From Nitriliruptoraceae bacterium (GTDB lineage Bacteria; Actinomycetota; Nitriliruptoria; Nitriliruptorales; Nitriliruptoraceae), in assembly GCA_007120485.1 (NCBI GenBank), contig SKNP01000143.1, positions 1-7,121 on the forward strand: DNA of 7,121 nucleotides, in the 5' to 3' direction. Under the pieces are notes generated by a model. It saw only the letters and a program-made list of their open reading frames with translations. It had not been told where the DNA came from and did not search any database. Positions 1 to 5,927 of this stretch are shown here, in pieces (the stretch's first letter is position 1; the number at the start of each line of letters is the position of its first letter). Both the position numbers and the translations under genes were made by a program.

Positions 1-642
1 CTGCGCGACGATGCGGCCACGTCGGATGACGATCACCTCGTCGACCAGGCGGGACACCTCGCCGAGCAGGTGGGAGGAGACGAACAACGCCCGGCCTTCG
101 TCGGCCAGGTGCCGCAGGAGTTGCCTGACCCAGTGGATCCCCTCCGGGTCGAGGCCGTTGGCCGGTTCGTCGAGGAGCAGGACCTTCGGGTCACCGAGCA
201 GCGCCTGGGCGATCCCCAGCCGCTGCCGCATGCCGAGACTGAACTGCCCGACCCGCTTGGTCGCGGCGGCCTGGAGCCCGACCAGCTCGATCACCTCGTC
301 GCACCGCGACCAGGGCAGGCCGATCGTCTGGGCGCTGATACGCAGCTCCTCGATGGCCTTGCGTCCGGGGTGGTAGTCCACCCCGTCGACGATGGAGCCG
401 ACGGTCCGTGCCGGTTCGTCCAGGTCGTGGAACGGCGTCCCGAAGATCGTCGAGGTCCCACCGGAGGGGGTGGTCAGACCGACCATCATGCGCATCGTCG
501 TGGACTTCCCGGCCCCGTTCGGCCCGAGGAACCCCACGATCCGGCCGGTGGGCAGGTCGAAGGTCAGGTCGTCGACCGCGAGCTGATCGCCGAAGCGTTT
601 GGTCAGCCCGCGCACCTCGACGGCCATGTCGGTGGTGGTCAC
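1..642 (-). CDS. ABC-2 type transporter ATP-binding protein, 3'-truncated by window edge
   Basis: This is the ATPase of a two-part ABC exporter (DrrA/BcrA type), which would power a membrane permease probably encoded further left. The visible 214 residues hold a complete nucleotide-binding fold: Walker A GPNGAGKST at about 40-48, a degenerate signature SLGMRQR at about 135-141, Walker B LLLDEP with D158/E159, a D-loop NGLDP, and the switch histidine H191 in SSHL. The SLGMRQRLG form and the YHPGR stretch after Walker A are typical of actinobacterial drug or peptide exporters of this class. The GTG start at 642 was chosen because AAGGA lies 6 nt upstream (plus-strand 649-653). The family is usually about 300 residues, so roughly the last third, with the substrate-specific C-terminal part, lies outside the window. 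Substrate is unknown. Confidence 0.95.
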   Translation of the reverse strand, partial: MTTTDMAVEVRGLTKRFGDQLAVDDLTFDLPTGRIVGFLGPNGAGKSTTMRMMVGLTTPSGGTSTIFGTPFHDLDEPARTVGSIVDGVDYHPGRKAIEELRISAQTIGLPWSRCDEVIELVGLQAAATKRVGQFSLGMRQRLGIAQALLGDPKVLLLDEPANGLDPEGIHWVRQLLRHLADEGRALFVSSHLLGEVSRLVDEVIVIRRGRIVAQ

Positions 643-719
643 GGCGGATCCTTGGACGTGGATCGAACGGCGATGATCGCGCTCACACCGGACGGCGTCG
701 CGAGCCTCTCGGACGGCGA

Positions 720-734
720 GCGGGCCGGGCCCGC
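720..734 (-). terminator. GC-rich hairpin between the small membrane protein and the ABC gene
   Basis: GCGGGC and GCCCGC form a perfect 6-bp stem around a 3-nt loop in the 197-bp spacer between the two minus-strand genes. No T-run follows, so it does not look like a classical intrinsic terminator. It could attenuate transcription or separate the two genes. The rest of this spacer shows no convincing promoter. Confidence 0.3.
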
Positions 735-839
735 AGGGACGCGGGGTGCGGGATCGAGGTGGAACCTACGCCGGCCGCTCACCCCTGCCATCGTCCTCAC
801 GGATGAACCTGACCCCCTCCGGAGGAGGGACGTCGACGC

Positions 840-1121
840 TCACCGCTCCCCGCGGCGCCGCCTGGCCCGACGGACCTCGATGAGGCGACCCGCGGCCCCG
901 ACGACCGGTACCAGGATCGCGCCGACGACCATCGACGTCGCGAGGTCCCAACCGCGGGCGATCGCCGCACCCGACCCGATCAACACCCCGAACGGGATCA
1001 GGAACACCGGCGCGACCGATGCCCGCCCCTGGGACTCCAGCCAGCGCTGCGTCGTGGTCGCCCCGACCGCGCCGAGCACCACCAGCGCGACCCCCACCAC
1101 CAACGCGACGGGCTCGCCCAC
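840..1121 (-). CDS. Small hypothetical membrane protein, three predicted helices
   Basis: I do not recognise a family for this 93-residue protein. It has three hydrophobic stretches, at about residues 5-22, 37-56 and 61-80. The first two are separated by a polar segment (TTTQRWLESQGRAS). An arginine-rich C-terminus (RRARRRRGER) by the positive-inside rule suggests that end is cytoplasmic. The start is a GTG at 1121 with AGGAG 5 nt upstream (plus-strand 1127-1131); a much longer open extension in the same frame only reflects the antisense of the neighbouring transporter. It is divergent from that transporter, with 84 bp between starts, and lies upstream of the ABC ATPase on the same strand, but a 197-bp gap with a hairpin argues against tight coupling. 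No function is inferred. Confidence 0.7.
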   Translation of the reverse strand: MGEPVALVVGVALVVLGAVGATTTQRWLESQGRASVAPVFLIPFGVLIGSGAAIARGWDLATSMVVGAILVPVVGAAGRLIEVRRARRRRGER

Positions 1122-1178
1122 CTTCGCTCCTGACGTCCGTCCGTGCCGAGAGCCGCGACGGTAGCCGTCAAGCGGTCG

Positions 1179-1184
1179 TAGGCT
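1179..1184 (+). promoter_or_regulatory. Possible -10 box for the AAE-family transporter
   Basis: TAGGCT fits the actinobacterial TANNNT -10 pattern and lies 22 nt before the first GTG, inside the 84-bp divergent spacer. No good -35 hexamer is found 16-18 nt upstream, so support rests on the -10 and its position. Confidence 0.3.
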
Positions 1185-1205
1185 CCGCCGACCGACGGAA
1201 AGGTC

Positions 1206-2783
1206 GTGGTGGCGCGGTTCCTCGCGGATCAACCGCTGCTCACGCTGTTCCTGGCGTTGGCGATCGGCACGCTGCTCGGCCGCCTGCGGATGGGCGGCGT
1301 CGCCGCCGGACCCGCCGGCGCCTTGTTCGCCGGCCTGGCGATCTCCGCCACCTTGCCGGCCACGGCGGACGCCGTACCCGCGGTCGTGGGCACCCTCGGC
1401 CTGACCCTGTTCGCCTACACCGTCGGGCTGGCGGGAGGTCCGTCGTTCTTCAGTGGCATCCGCCGCGAGGCCCGCACGATCCTGCTGGCGGTCGCCGCGT
1501 TCGTCCTCCTCGCGGTCGTCGCACACGTGGTCGGCCGTGCGCTCGGGCTGGCGGCCGGGGACATCGCCGGCACGTTCGCCGGCGCAACCACCAACACCCC
1601 AGGACTGCAGGCCGCGGTCGAAGCCACCGGTGACACCCAACCGGTCGTCGGCTACTCGCTGGCCTACCCGTTCGGGGTCCTCGGGATGATCGTCGCCATC
1701 GTCGTCGGTCTTCGCTGGTCGCGGGCCCGCCCCACCTCTGAGGATCTCGACCCACCACCGCCCGCCGCCTACCGGACGGTCGAGGTGACCGCGCCGTCAC
1801 TCCCCCGGCTGGCGGATCTCTCACGGTTCGAGGGGGCCACGCTGGTGTTCTCACGGGTCGCACGCAACGGCCGGGAGACCACGCCCGACGCCGACCTGCA
1901 ACCGCGCCCGGGAGATCTGCTGACGGTCATCGGGCCGGAGACGACCCTGGAACGGTTCGTCGAACACGTCGGCCGGCTGGCCCCCGACGACCTGCCGCTG
2001 GACCGTCACCAGGTCGACTTCCGACGGGTGGTGCTATCCAACCCGCGCTACGCCGGCGCGACCGTCGCGGAGCTGGACCTCGCGCGGTTCGACGGGGTCG
2101 CCGGGTTCGTCCGCCGCGGCGACGTCGACCTGGTCGCACGGCCGGACCTGCAGGTCGAACTCGGCGACCGCATCCGCGTGGTCGCTCCCCGCGACCGGCT
2201 CGCTGAGGTCGTCGACGAACTCGGCGATTCGGAACGGGCGGCGGTCACCGCCGACCCGATCGGGTTCTCCCTCGGGCTGCTGATCGGGTTGGGCATCGGC
2301 GCGATCCCGATCGTGTTCCCGGGGTTGACGCTGACGCTGGGCACGGCCGCGGCACCGCTGCTGGTCGGCTTGGTGCTGGGCCGGGTCGGCCGGACGGGGC
2401 CGGTGACCTGGCAGCTGCCCTACGCCACCAACCAGGCGCTGCGGCAGCTCGGGGCCCTGCTGTTCCTGGCGACCGTCGGGCTCGGCGCCGGCCCCGACCT
2501 GGCCGATGCGCTGGGCACCGGCGACGGGCTGGTCCTGCTCGCGTTCGGTGCCGGGCTGACCACGGCGGTAGCCATCGTCCTGCTCGTCCTCGCCCGGCAG
2601 CTCGGGCTCGGAGGTGCCCGGCTGGCCGGCACGCTGGCCGGTGCGCAGAACCAGCCGGCGCTGCTGACCTTCGCGGTCGATCGCACCGACGGCGACGACC
2701 GGGTCAACCTCGCCTACGCGCTGCTGTTCCCACCGACGTTCGTCGTCAAGATCCTCGCCGCCCAGGTCCTGGCCAACCTCTGA
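1206..2783 (+). CDS. Aspartate:alanine exchanger (AAE) family transporter, SucE/YidE-like
   Basis: This is an integral membrane carrier of the AAE family, which includes aspartate/alanine exchangers (AspT) and the corynebacterial succinate exporter SucE. The 525 residues show the expected duplicated layout. About six hydrophobic helices span residues 10-170, two soluble TrkA-C (RCK_C) domains follow at about 190-258 and 270-345, and a second helical half covers about 352-523. The paired family motifs are GATTNTPG at about 126-133 and GAQNQPAL at about 479-486, one per half. Length matches SucE-type proteins. The start has tandem GTG codons at 1206 and 1209. AAAGG at 1199-1203 is only 2 nt from the first but 5 nt from the second, so 1209 may be the true start. 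The gene stands alone. Dicarboxylate or amino-acid export is inferred from family; the real substrate cannot be read from sequence. Confidence 0.93.
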   Translation: MVARFLADQPLLTLFLALAIGTLLGRLRMGGVAAGPAGALFAGLAISATLPATADAVPAVVGTLGLTLFAYTVGLAGGPSFFSGIRREARTILLAVAAFVLLAVVAHVVGRALGLAAGDIAGTFAGATTNTPGLQAAVEATGDTQPVVGYSLAYPFGVLGMIVAIVVGLRWSRARPTSEDLDPPPPAAYRTVEVTAPSLPRLADLSRFEGATLVFSRVARNGRETTPDADLQPRPGDLLTVIGPETTLERFVEHVGRLAPDDLPLDRHQVDFRRVVLSNPRYAGATVAELDLARFDGVAGFVRRGDVDLVARPDLQVELGDRIRVVAPRDRLAEVVDELGDSERAAVTADPIGFSLGLLIGLGIGAIPIVFPGLTLTLGTAAAPLLVGLVLGRVGRTGPVTWQLPYATNQALRQLGALLFLATVGLGAGPDLADALGTGDGLVLLAFGAGLTTAVAIVLLVLARQLGLGGARLAGTLAGAQNQPALLTFAVDRTDGDDRVNLAYALLFPPTFVVKILAAQVLANL

Positions 2784-2821
2784 CCCGCACCTCGCCCGAT
2801 CCGCCCAGCCCGGACGGGCGT

Positions 2822-2844
2822 CGCCCCCGCCCCCCGCGCCCCCC
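2822..2844. other. C-rich tract, possible minus-strand G-quadruplex
   Basis: Three C-runs of 5, 6 and 6 bases occur within 21 bp (2824-2828, 2830-2835, 2839-2844). The minus strand therefore has three long G-runs, with further GGG runs about 12 nt beyond. It sits about 40 bp after the transporter stop, immediately before the 73-bp array. Structure formation is only inferred. Confidence 0.35.
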
Positions 2845-2847
2845 TAC

Positions 2848-3057
2848 GTGTGGATCGCCACCGCCCCTCAGCACCCGCAGCGCTCCACACATCCACCCAG
2901 CCCCGTGGCGCGACCGCGACGTGTGGAGCGCGACCGCGGCTCAGCACCCGCAACGCTCCACACATCCGCCCGGACCGACCCCGCACCCCCGACCTGTGGA
3001 GCGCGACCGCGGCTCAGCACCCGCAACGCTCCACACATCCGCCCGGACCGACCCCGC
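2848..3057. repeat. Three tandem 73-bp units, each with a 9-10 bp inverted repeat
   Basis: TGTGGA recurs at 2849, 2922 and 2995, exactly 73 bp apart. The second and third copies are identical over 63 bp (2922-2984 and 2995-3057). The first copy differs at 6 of its first 51 positions and then diverges. Each unit contains a hairpin-forming pair. In copy 2, GTGTGGAGCG (2921-2930) pairs perfectly with CGCTCCACAC (2954-2963), and inside it GCGG (2936-2939) can pair with CCGC (2948-2951) around an 8-nt loop. Copy 3 keeps a 9-bp version. Copy 1 keeps 9 of 10 pairs but loses the inner stem. TCCGCCCGGA, a smaller inverted repeat, follows the large hairpin in copies 2 and 3. The pattern resembles a REP/BIME-type intergenic element; no transposase is present. 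Confidence 0.9.
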
Positions 3058-3154
3058 CAGGTCCTTCCCGGCCACCGAACCCTCCCGGCCGCCGGCCCCT
3101 CCCTGGACGCCCAGCCCCGACCGGCGCCGAGCGCACCCAACGACCACGCGTTGC

Positions 3155-3171
3155 GGCCGAGGTCCTCGGCC
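3155..3171. promoter_or_regulatory. Perfect 17-nt palindrome upstream of the glycosyltransferase, possible operator
   Basis: GGCCGAGG and CCTCGGCC form perfect 8-bp arms around a single T, ending 17 nt before the ATG. A one-base centre is poor for an RNA hairpin but usual for a dimeric DNA-binding regulator, so an operator is the simplest reading. No clear -10/-35 pair is visible nearby, so its relation to the promoter is unknown. Confidence 0.4.
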
Positions 3172-3188
3172 TGCGAGGCTCCGACGCT

Positions 3189-4466
3189 ATGCGCATCTTG
3201 GTGCTGTCCTGGGAGTACCCGCCACGGGTCGTCGGCGGGCTCGGTCGGCACGTGGCCGCGTTGACCCGATCGCTGGCCGCGCAGGGCCACGACGTCCACG
3301 TCGTGACCCGGGACCACCCCGACGCCCCCGCTGAGGAGACCGTCGAGGGCGTCCACGTCACCCGCGTCGGTGAAGCACCGCCGGTGATCGGCTTCGACGA
3401 CCTCGTCCCGTGGGTGCTCGCGTTCAACAACCGGGTGCAGGCCGCGGCGGCGAAGCTCGCCGCGGAGAAGCTCGCCGCGGACGAGCCGTTCGACGTCGTC
3501 CATGCCCACGACTGGCTCGTGGCCTACGCCGCGGCCGGCATCAAGGATGCGTTCGACCTGCCGCTGGTCGCCACCGTGCACGCGACGGAGTACGGCCGCC
3601 ACCAGGGCTACCTCCCGGGGCCGATGAACAAGCTGATCCATCAGGTCGAGTGGTGGTTGACCTACGAGGCCCGCCGGGTCATCACCTGCTCGGACTACAT
3701 GCGCGAGCAGGTCGAGACCATCTTCGAGCTCCCCGCCGCCAAGCTCGACGTGATCCCCAACGGCGTCGCCCTGCGCGACTTCGCCCTGCCGCAGGACGAG
3801 GTCACCCGCTTCCGCGAGCAGCTGACCCCCGACGGCGAGGCGCTCGTGCTCTTCGCGGGCCGGTTGGAGTACGAGAAGGGCGTGCAGACGGTGCTCCACG
3901 CGCTCGAGCGGGTCGAGGCGCAGGTGGGTCCGGTCCGCTTCCTGGTGGCTGGGGTGGGGACCTACTCCGAGGAGCTCAAGCAACTGGTCGAGACGCTCCA
4001 CCTCGACGACCGGGTCACCTTCACCGGCTTCCTGCAGGATCACGATCTCCGGTTGCACTACGCCGCCGCGGACGTCGCGCTGGCGCCGTCGATCTACGAG
4101 CCGTTCGGGCTGGTCGCGGTCGAGGCCATGGCCTGCGGCACCCCGGTCGTCGTCGGCGACACCGGTGGGCTGCGCGAGATCGTCGCCGAAGGGCACGGGT
4201 TGAGCTTCCCGCCGCAGGACGAGGCGCAGCTCGCAAACCGGATCGTCGAGGTGGTGCAGGATCCGGGGTTGGCGCGGGAGCTGATCGAGGGTGGGCGCCG
4301 GCTGGTCGCCGAGCGGTACGACTGGGACGCCGTCGCGACCGCGGTCGTGGCCACCCACGAGCGCGCGGTCGAGGAGGAGGCCGACCTCGAACCGAGCAGC
4401 CGCCGGCCTTTGCGCGCGATCCTCCAGGAGGCACCGATCCTCGAGCTGGACGAACTCGCAGGCTGA
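3189..4466 (+). CDS. GT4 family glycosyltransferase, GlgA/GlgM-like glucan synthase candidate
   Basis: This is a retaining, nucleotide-sugar-dependent glycosyltransferase of the GT-B fold, family GT4. The N-terminal domain opens with MRILVLSWEYPP, then the glycine-rich GGLGRH at 16-21 and HDW at 107-109. The C-terminal donor-binding domain has PNG at 190-192, AGRLEYEKG with R225 and K230, and the E-x7-E signature E304-PFGLVAV-E312. The WEYPPRVVGGLGRH opening resembles the actinobacterial glycogen-synthase/maltose-1-phosphate-synthase branch, so an alpha-glucan role is plausible but unproven; no other glycogen gene is nearby. At 425 residues it is full length, with an acidic tail. ATG 3189 was chosen because homology begins at MRIL; the only Shine-Dalgarno candidate is GAGG at 3175-3178, 10 nt away. 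The frame stays open upstream through the repeats, but that part is not protein-like. A palindrome precedes the gene and its stop codon merges with a 17-bp repeat array. Confidence 0.92.
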   Translation: MRILVLSWEYPPRVVGGLGRHVAALTRSLAAQGHDVHVVTRDHPDAPAEETVEGVHVTRVGEAPPVIGFDDLVPWVLAFNNRVQAAAAKLAAEKLAADEPFDVVHAHDWLVAYAAAGIKDAFDLPLVATVHATEYGRHQGYLPGPMNKLIHQVEWWLTYEARRVITCSDYMREQVETIFELPAAKLDVIPNGVALRDFALPQDEVTRFREQLTPDGEALVLFAGRLEYEKGVQTVLHALERVEAQVGPVRFLVAGVGTYSEELKQLVETLHLDDRVTFTGFLQDHDLRLHYAAADVALAPSIYEPFGLVAVEAMACGTPVVVGDTGGLREIVAEGHGLSFPPQDEAQLANRIVEVVQDPGLARELIEGGRRLVAERYDWDAVATAVVATHERAVEEEADLEPSSRRPLRAILQEAPILELDELAG

Positions 4467-4583
4467 CGCCACCCGCGGACCGACACCACCCGCGGACCGA
4501 CACCACCCGCGGACCGACACCACCCGCGGACCGACACCACCCGCGGACCGACGCCACCCGCGGACCGACGTGACCCGCGGACC
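4465..4583. repeat. Seven contiguous 17-bp direct repeats
   Basis: The unit is GACACCACCCGCGGACC. Units begin at 4465, 4482, 4499, 4516, 4533, 4550 and 4567. Units 2-5 are identical, units 1 and 6 share one change (GACGCC), and unit 7 reads GACGTGACCCGCGGACC. Each unit holds the palindrome CCGCGG. The first unit starts within the TGA stop of the glycosyltransferase (4464-4466). There are no spacers. A homogeneous centre with variant edges is the pattern left by slippage or unequal exchange in a minisatellite. A protein-binding array is an alternative, but nothing else points to it. Confidence 0.93.
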
Positions 4584-4596
4584 GGCACCCGTGCCG
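4583..4596 (+). terminator. Hairpin after the 17-bp repeats
   Basis: CGGCAC and GTGCCG form a 6-bp inverted repeat around CC (or 5 bp around a 4-nt loop), 117 nt after the glycosyltransferase stop. There is no T-run, so termination is a guess. Downstream, up to 4730, there are two further small palindromes, CCGCGCGCGG at 4612-4621 and ACCCTGAGGGT at 4629-4639, but no clear TANNNT promoter. Confidence 0.25.
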
Positions 4597-4730
4597 CGAG
4601 GTGGTCCACGGCCGCGCGCGGACCGGGCACCCTGAGGGTCGATCGGTCCACGCGGGAACCCGGCGGGCTCCGGCCGCGACCACGTCCAGCGGACCGTCGA
4701 ACCTCGCCCTCGAACCCACCGGAGCTACCC

Positions 4731-5210
4731 GTGCGCCGTGCCCCCTCGCTGCTCGTCCTCGCCGCGCTGGTCGTGGTGGCCGGCTGCGGTGGCGGGACCC
4801 CGCAGCTCACCGTCAGCCCGGCGCAGGCGGCCGAGCCGGTGTCCGGCGCCTCCCAGATCGTCCTGGAGATCACCAACGACGGTGACGGTGACGACGCGCT
4901 GATCGCGGCCGAGACCGACGCGGCCGTGTCGGTCGAGATCCACCTCACCGAGGTCGACGACGATGGGCGCGCGACGATGCTGGAGCAGGACGAAGCGGAG
5001 CTGCCAGCCGGCGAGACGGTGCGGTTCCGCCCCGGCGGCCTGCATCTGATGATGATCGCCCCGGACGACGATGTGCAGGTCGGCGGTACCTTCCCGGTCA
5101 CCCTGGAGTTCGAGCGCTCCGATCCCATCACGGTGGACGCTGAGGTGGTCGATCTGCTCGACCTGGCCGAGCCGGACGCCGCCGAGGAGGACCTGGATCC
5201 GGATGCGTGA
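4731..5210 (+). CDS. PCu(A)C-like copper chaperone lipoprotein
   Basis: This is an extracytoplasmic copper-binding lipoprotein that would hold Cu(I) for delivery to the CuA/CuB centres of cytochrome c oxidase. A signal peptide with a lipobox ending VVAGC gives the lipidated C19. The cupredoxin-like domain covers about residues 25-142. Candidate copper ligands are H71, M83, H105 and M107, within VEIHL and PGGLHLMM. The M-x21-H-x-M spacing is canonical, but H71 to M83 is one residue longer than the usual H-x10-M. PAGETVRFRPGG and the later FPVTLEFE strand are typical of the family. An acidic tail (residues 138-159) ends the protein. Start GTG 4731 has GGAG 6 nt upstream (4721-4724). It is first in an operon with SCO and CtaG genes, whose presence supports the assignment. 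Confidence 0.85.
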   Translation: MRRAPSLLVLAALVVVAGCGGGTPQLTVSPAQAAEPVSGASQIVLEITNDGDGDDALIAAETDAAVSVEIHLTEVDDDGRATMLEQDEAELPAGETVRFRPGGLHLMMIAPDDDVQVGGTFPVTLEFERSDPITVDAEVVDLLDLAEPDAAEEDLDPDA

Positions 5211-5892
5211 GACCATGACCGGCACCCGCACGCACGGCCACGCCCGGACGGGCCCTTCCGCTCGGCTCGTCGCGGCCGTGGCCGCCATCGCGATGCTGGC
5301 CGCGGCCTGCGGGCCGGCCAGCGCCACGGCGATCGCGGCCGACGGACTGGAACGGCGCGCCGACGGGTGGCACGGGCTGCCACTGGAACGCGAACGCCAG
5401 CTGCCGGACGTCCAGCTCGAGGACACCGACGGCGAGCCGTTCGAACTGGCCAGCGACCTTCGCGGTACGCCGACGCTGCTGTTCTTCGGCTACTCCTCCT
5501 GCCCGGACATCTGCCCGATCCACCTCGCCGCGATCGCCTCGGCGATGGACACCGCCGGGGTGGACTTCGACGAGTTGGACGTCGTGTTCGTCTCCGTCGA
5601 CCCCGAGCGCGACACCCCGGAGCAGATCGAGGACTTCCTGTCCAACTTCTCCTCGCAGATGATCGGGCTGCACGGTGACCTCGAGGTGGTGGAGGAGGCC
5701 CTGGACCAGCTCGATATGGGTGGTCCCGTGGTCGAGGGGCCGGATCCGCGGGGCGACGGGGACCTGATCGGCCACCCGGCGCAGGTCATCGGCTTCGACG
5801 CCGACGGCGAGGCGAAGCGTGCGTGGCCGTTCGGGGCGCGCCGGTCCGACTGGGTCAGCGACCTGCCCAAGGTCGTCGAGGAGTGGTCGTGA
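5203..5892 (+). CDS. SCO1/SenC/PrrC family copper metallochaperone lipoprotein
   Basis: This is a membrane-anchored thioredoxin-fold protein that binds copper and assists assembly or reduction of the CuA site in cytochrome c oxidase. Of 229 residues, the first 36 form a basic, histidine-containing leader and a hydrophobic segment ending at lipobox AAAC with C36. The SCO domain includes LLFFGYSSCPDICP with the copper-binding cysteines C100 and C104 (CxxxC), the VSVDPERDTPEQ strand-loop at about 130-141, and the likely third ligand H191 in GHPAQVIGFD. Many SCO proteins have DHS at that histidine; here it is GHP. ATG 5203 was chosen. It overlaps the previous stop (ATGCGTGA) and has GAGGAGG 12 nt upstream; ATG 5215 is an alternative. 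The overlap implies translational coupling with the PCu(A)C gene. Confidence 0.92.
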   Translation: MRETMTGTRTHGHARTGPSARLVAAVAAIAMLAAACGPASATAIAADGLERRADGWHGLPLERERQLPDVQLEDTDGEPFELASDLRGTPTLLFFGYSSCPDICPIHLAAIASAMDTAGVDFDELDVVFVSVDPERDTPEQIEDFLSNFSSQMIGLHGDLEVVEEALDQLDMGGPVVEGPDPRGDGDLIGHPAQVIGFDADGEAKRAWPFGARRSDWVSDLPKVVEEWS

Positions 5893-5927
5893 GCACGGCA
5901 ACGACGCTGACGGAGCGACGCCGGTGA
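5889..5927 (+). CDS. Possible 12-codon bridging reading frame between SCO and CtaG genes
   Basis: A GTG at 5889 overlaps the SCO stop as GTGA and opens a frame reading VSTATTLTERRR. Its TGA (5925-5927) overlaps the CtaG start GTG (5924) as a second GTGA. The stretch could act as a coupling leader that carries ribosomes from SCO to CtaG, or it could be chance. No separate Shine-Dalgarno was identified for it, and the peptide is too short to judge by composition. Confidence 0.25.
   Translation: MSTATTLTERRR

Larger units (their letters stand above)
2784..3188. other. 405-bp non-coding intergenic region
   Basis: No credible gene lies between the transporter and the glycosyltransferase. The region holds, in order, a short GCCCG/CGGGC inverted repeat (2808-2819), a C-rich tract (2824-2844), three 73-bp tandem units (2848-3057), a stretch with no recognised element (about 3058-3154), and a perfect palindrome (3155-3171). 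Open frames cross it in several phases, but their products are low-complexity (A/G/P/R) and repetitive. Because the 73-bp period is not a multiple of three, each copy would be read in a different phase, which argues against coding. Confidence 0.75.

Noticed and set aside
766..843. 25-codon minus-strand frame overlapping the 93-aa gene stop as GTGA
   Set aside because: The only nearby G-rich stretch is 2 nt from the GTG, the peptide resembles nothing known, and there is no further support.
70..1164. Long plus-strand open frame, 364 codons
   Set aside because: It is antisense to the ABC ATPase and the small membrane protein, both of which have motifs, helices and ribosome sites. Its product is low-complexity and matches nothing recognisable.
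1143..1171. Minus-strand TTGACG (1166-1171) as a -35 for the 93-aa membrane protein
   Set aside because: The position 17 nt downstream reads CGGCAC, which is not a -10 box, so the hexamer alone is not persuasive.
2868..4523. Long minus-strand open frame, 551 codons
   Set aside because: It is antisense to the glycosyltransferase and crosses both repeat arrays. Long antisense frames are expected in GC-rich coding DNA.
3410..4573. Plus-strand open frame, 387 codons, inside the glycosyltransferase
   Set aside because: It is an arginine/glycine-rich out-of-phase shadow of a gene with clear GT4 motifs, and its tail is the translated 17-bp repeat.
4465..4583. CRISPR array
   Set aside because: The repeats are only 17 bp and contiguous, with no unique spacers. 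The 73-bp units likewise have no variable spacers, and no cas gene is present.
4654..4660. GGGAACC as an ECF-sigma -35 box before the copper operon
   Set aside because: No convincing CGTC/GTT-type -10 lies 15-18 nt downstream, so a single short motif in GC-rich DNA is not enough.
4094..5383. Minus-strand open frame, 429 codons
   Set aside because: It is rich in Arg/Ser/Ala/Pro, runs through the 17-bp repeats and lies opposite the PCu(A)C gene and parts of the glycosyltransferase and SCO genes.
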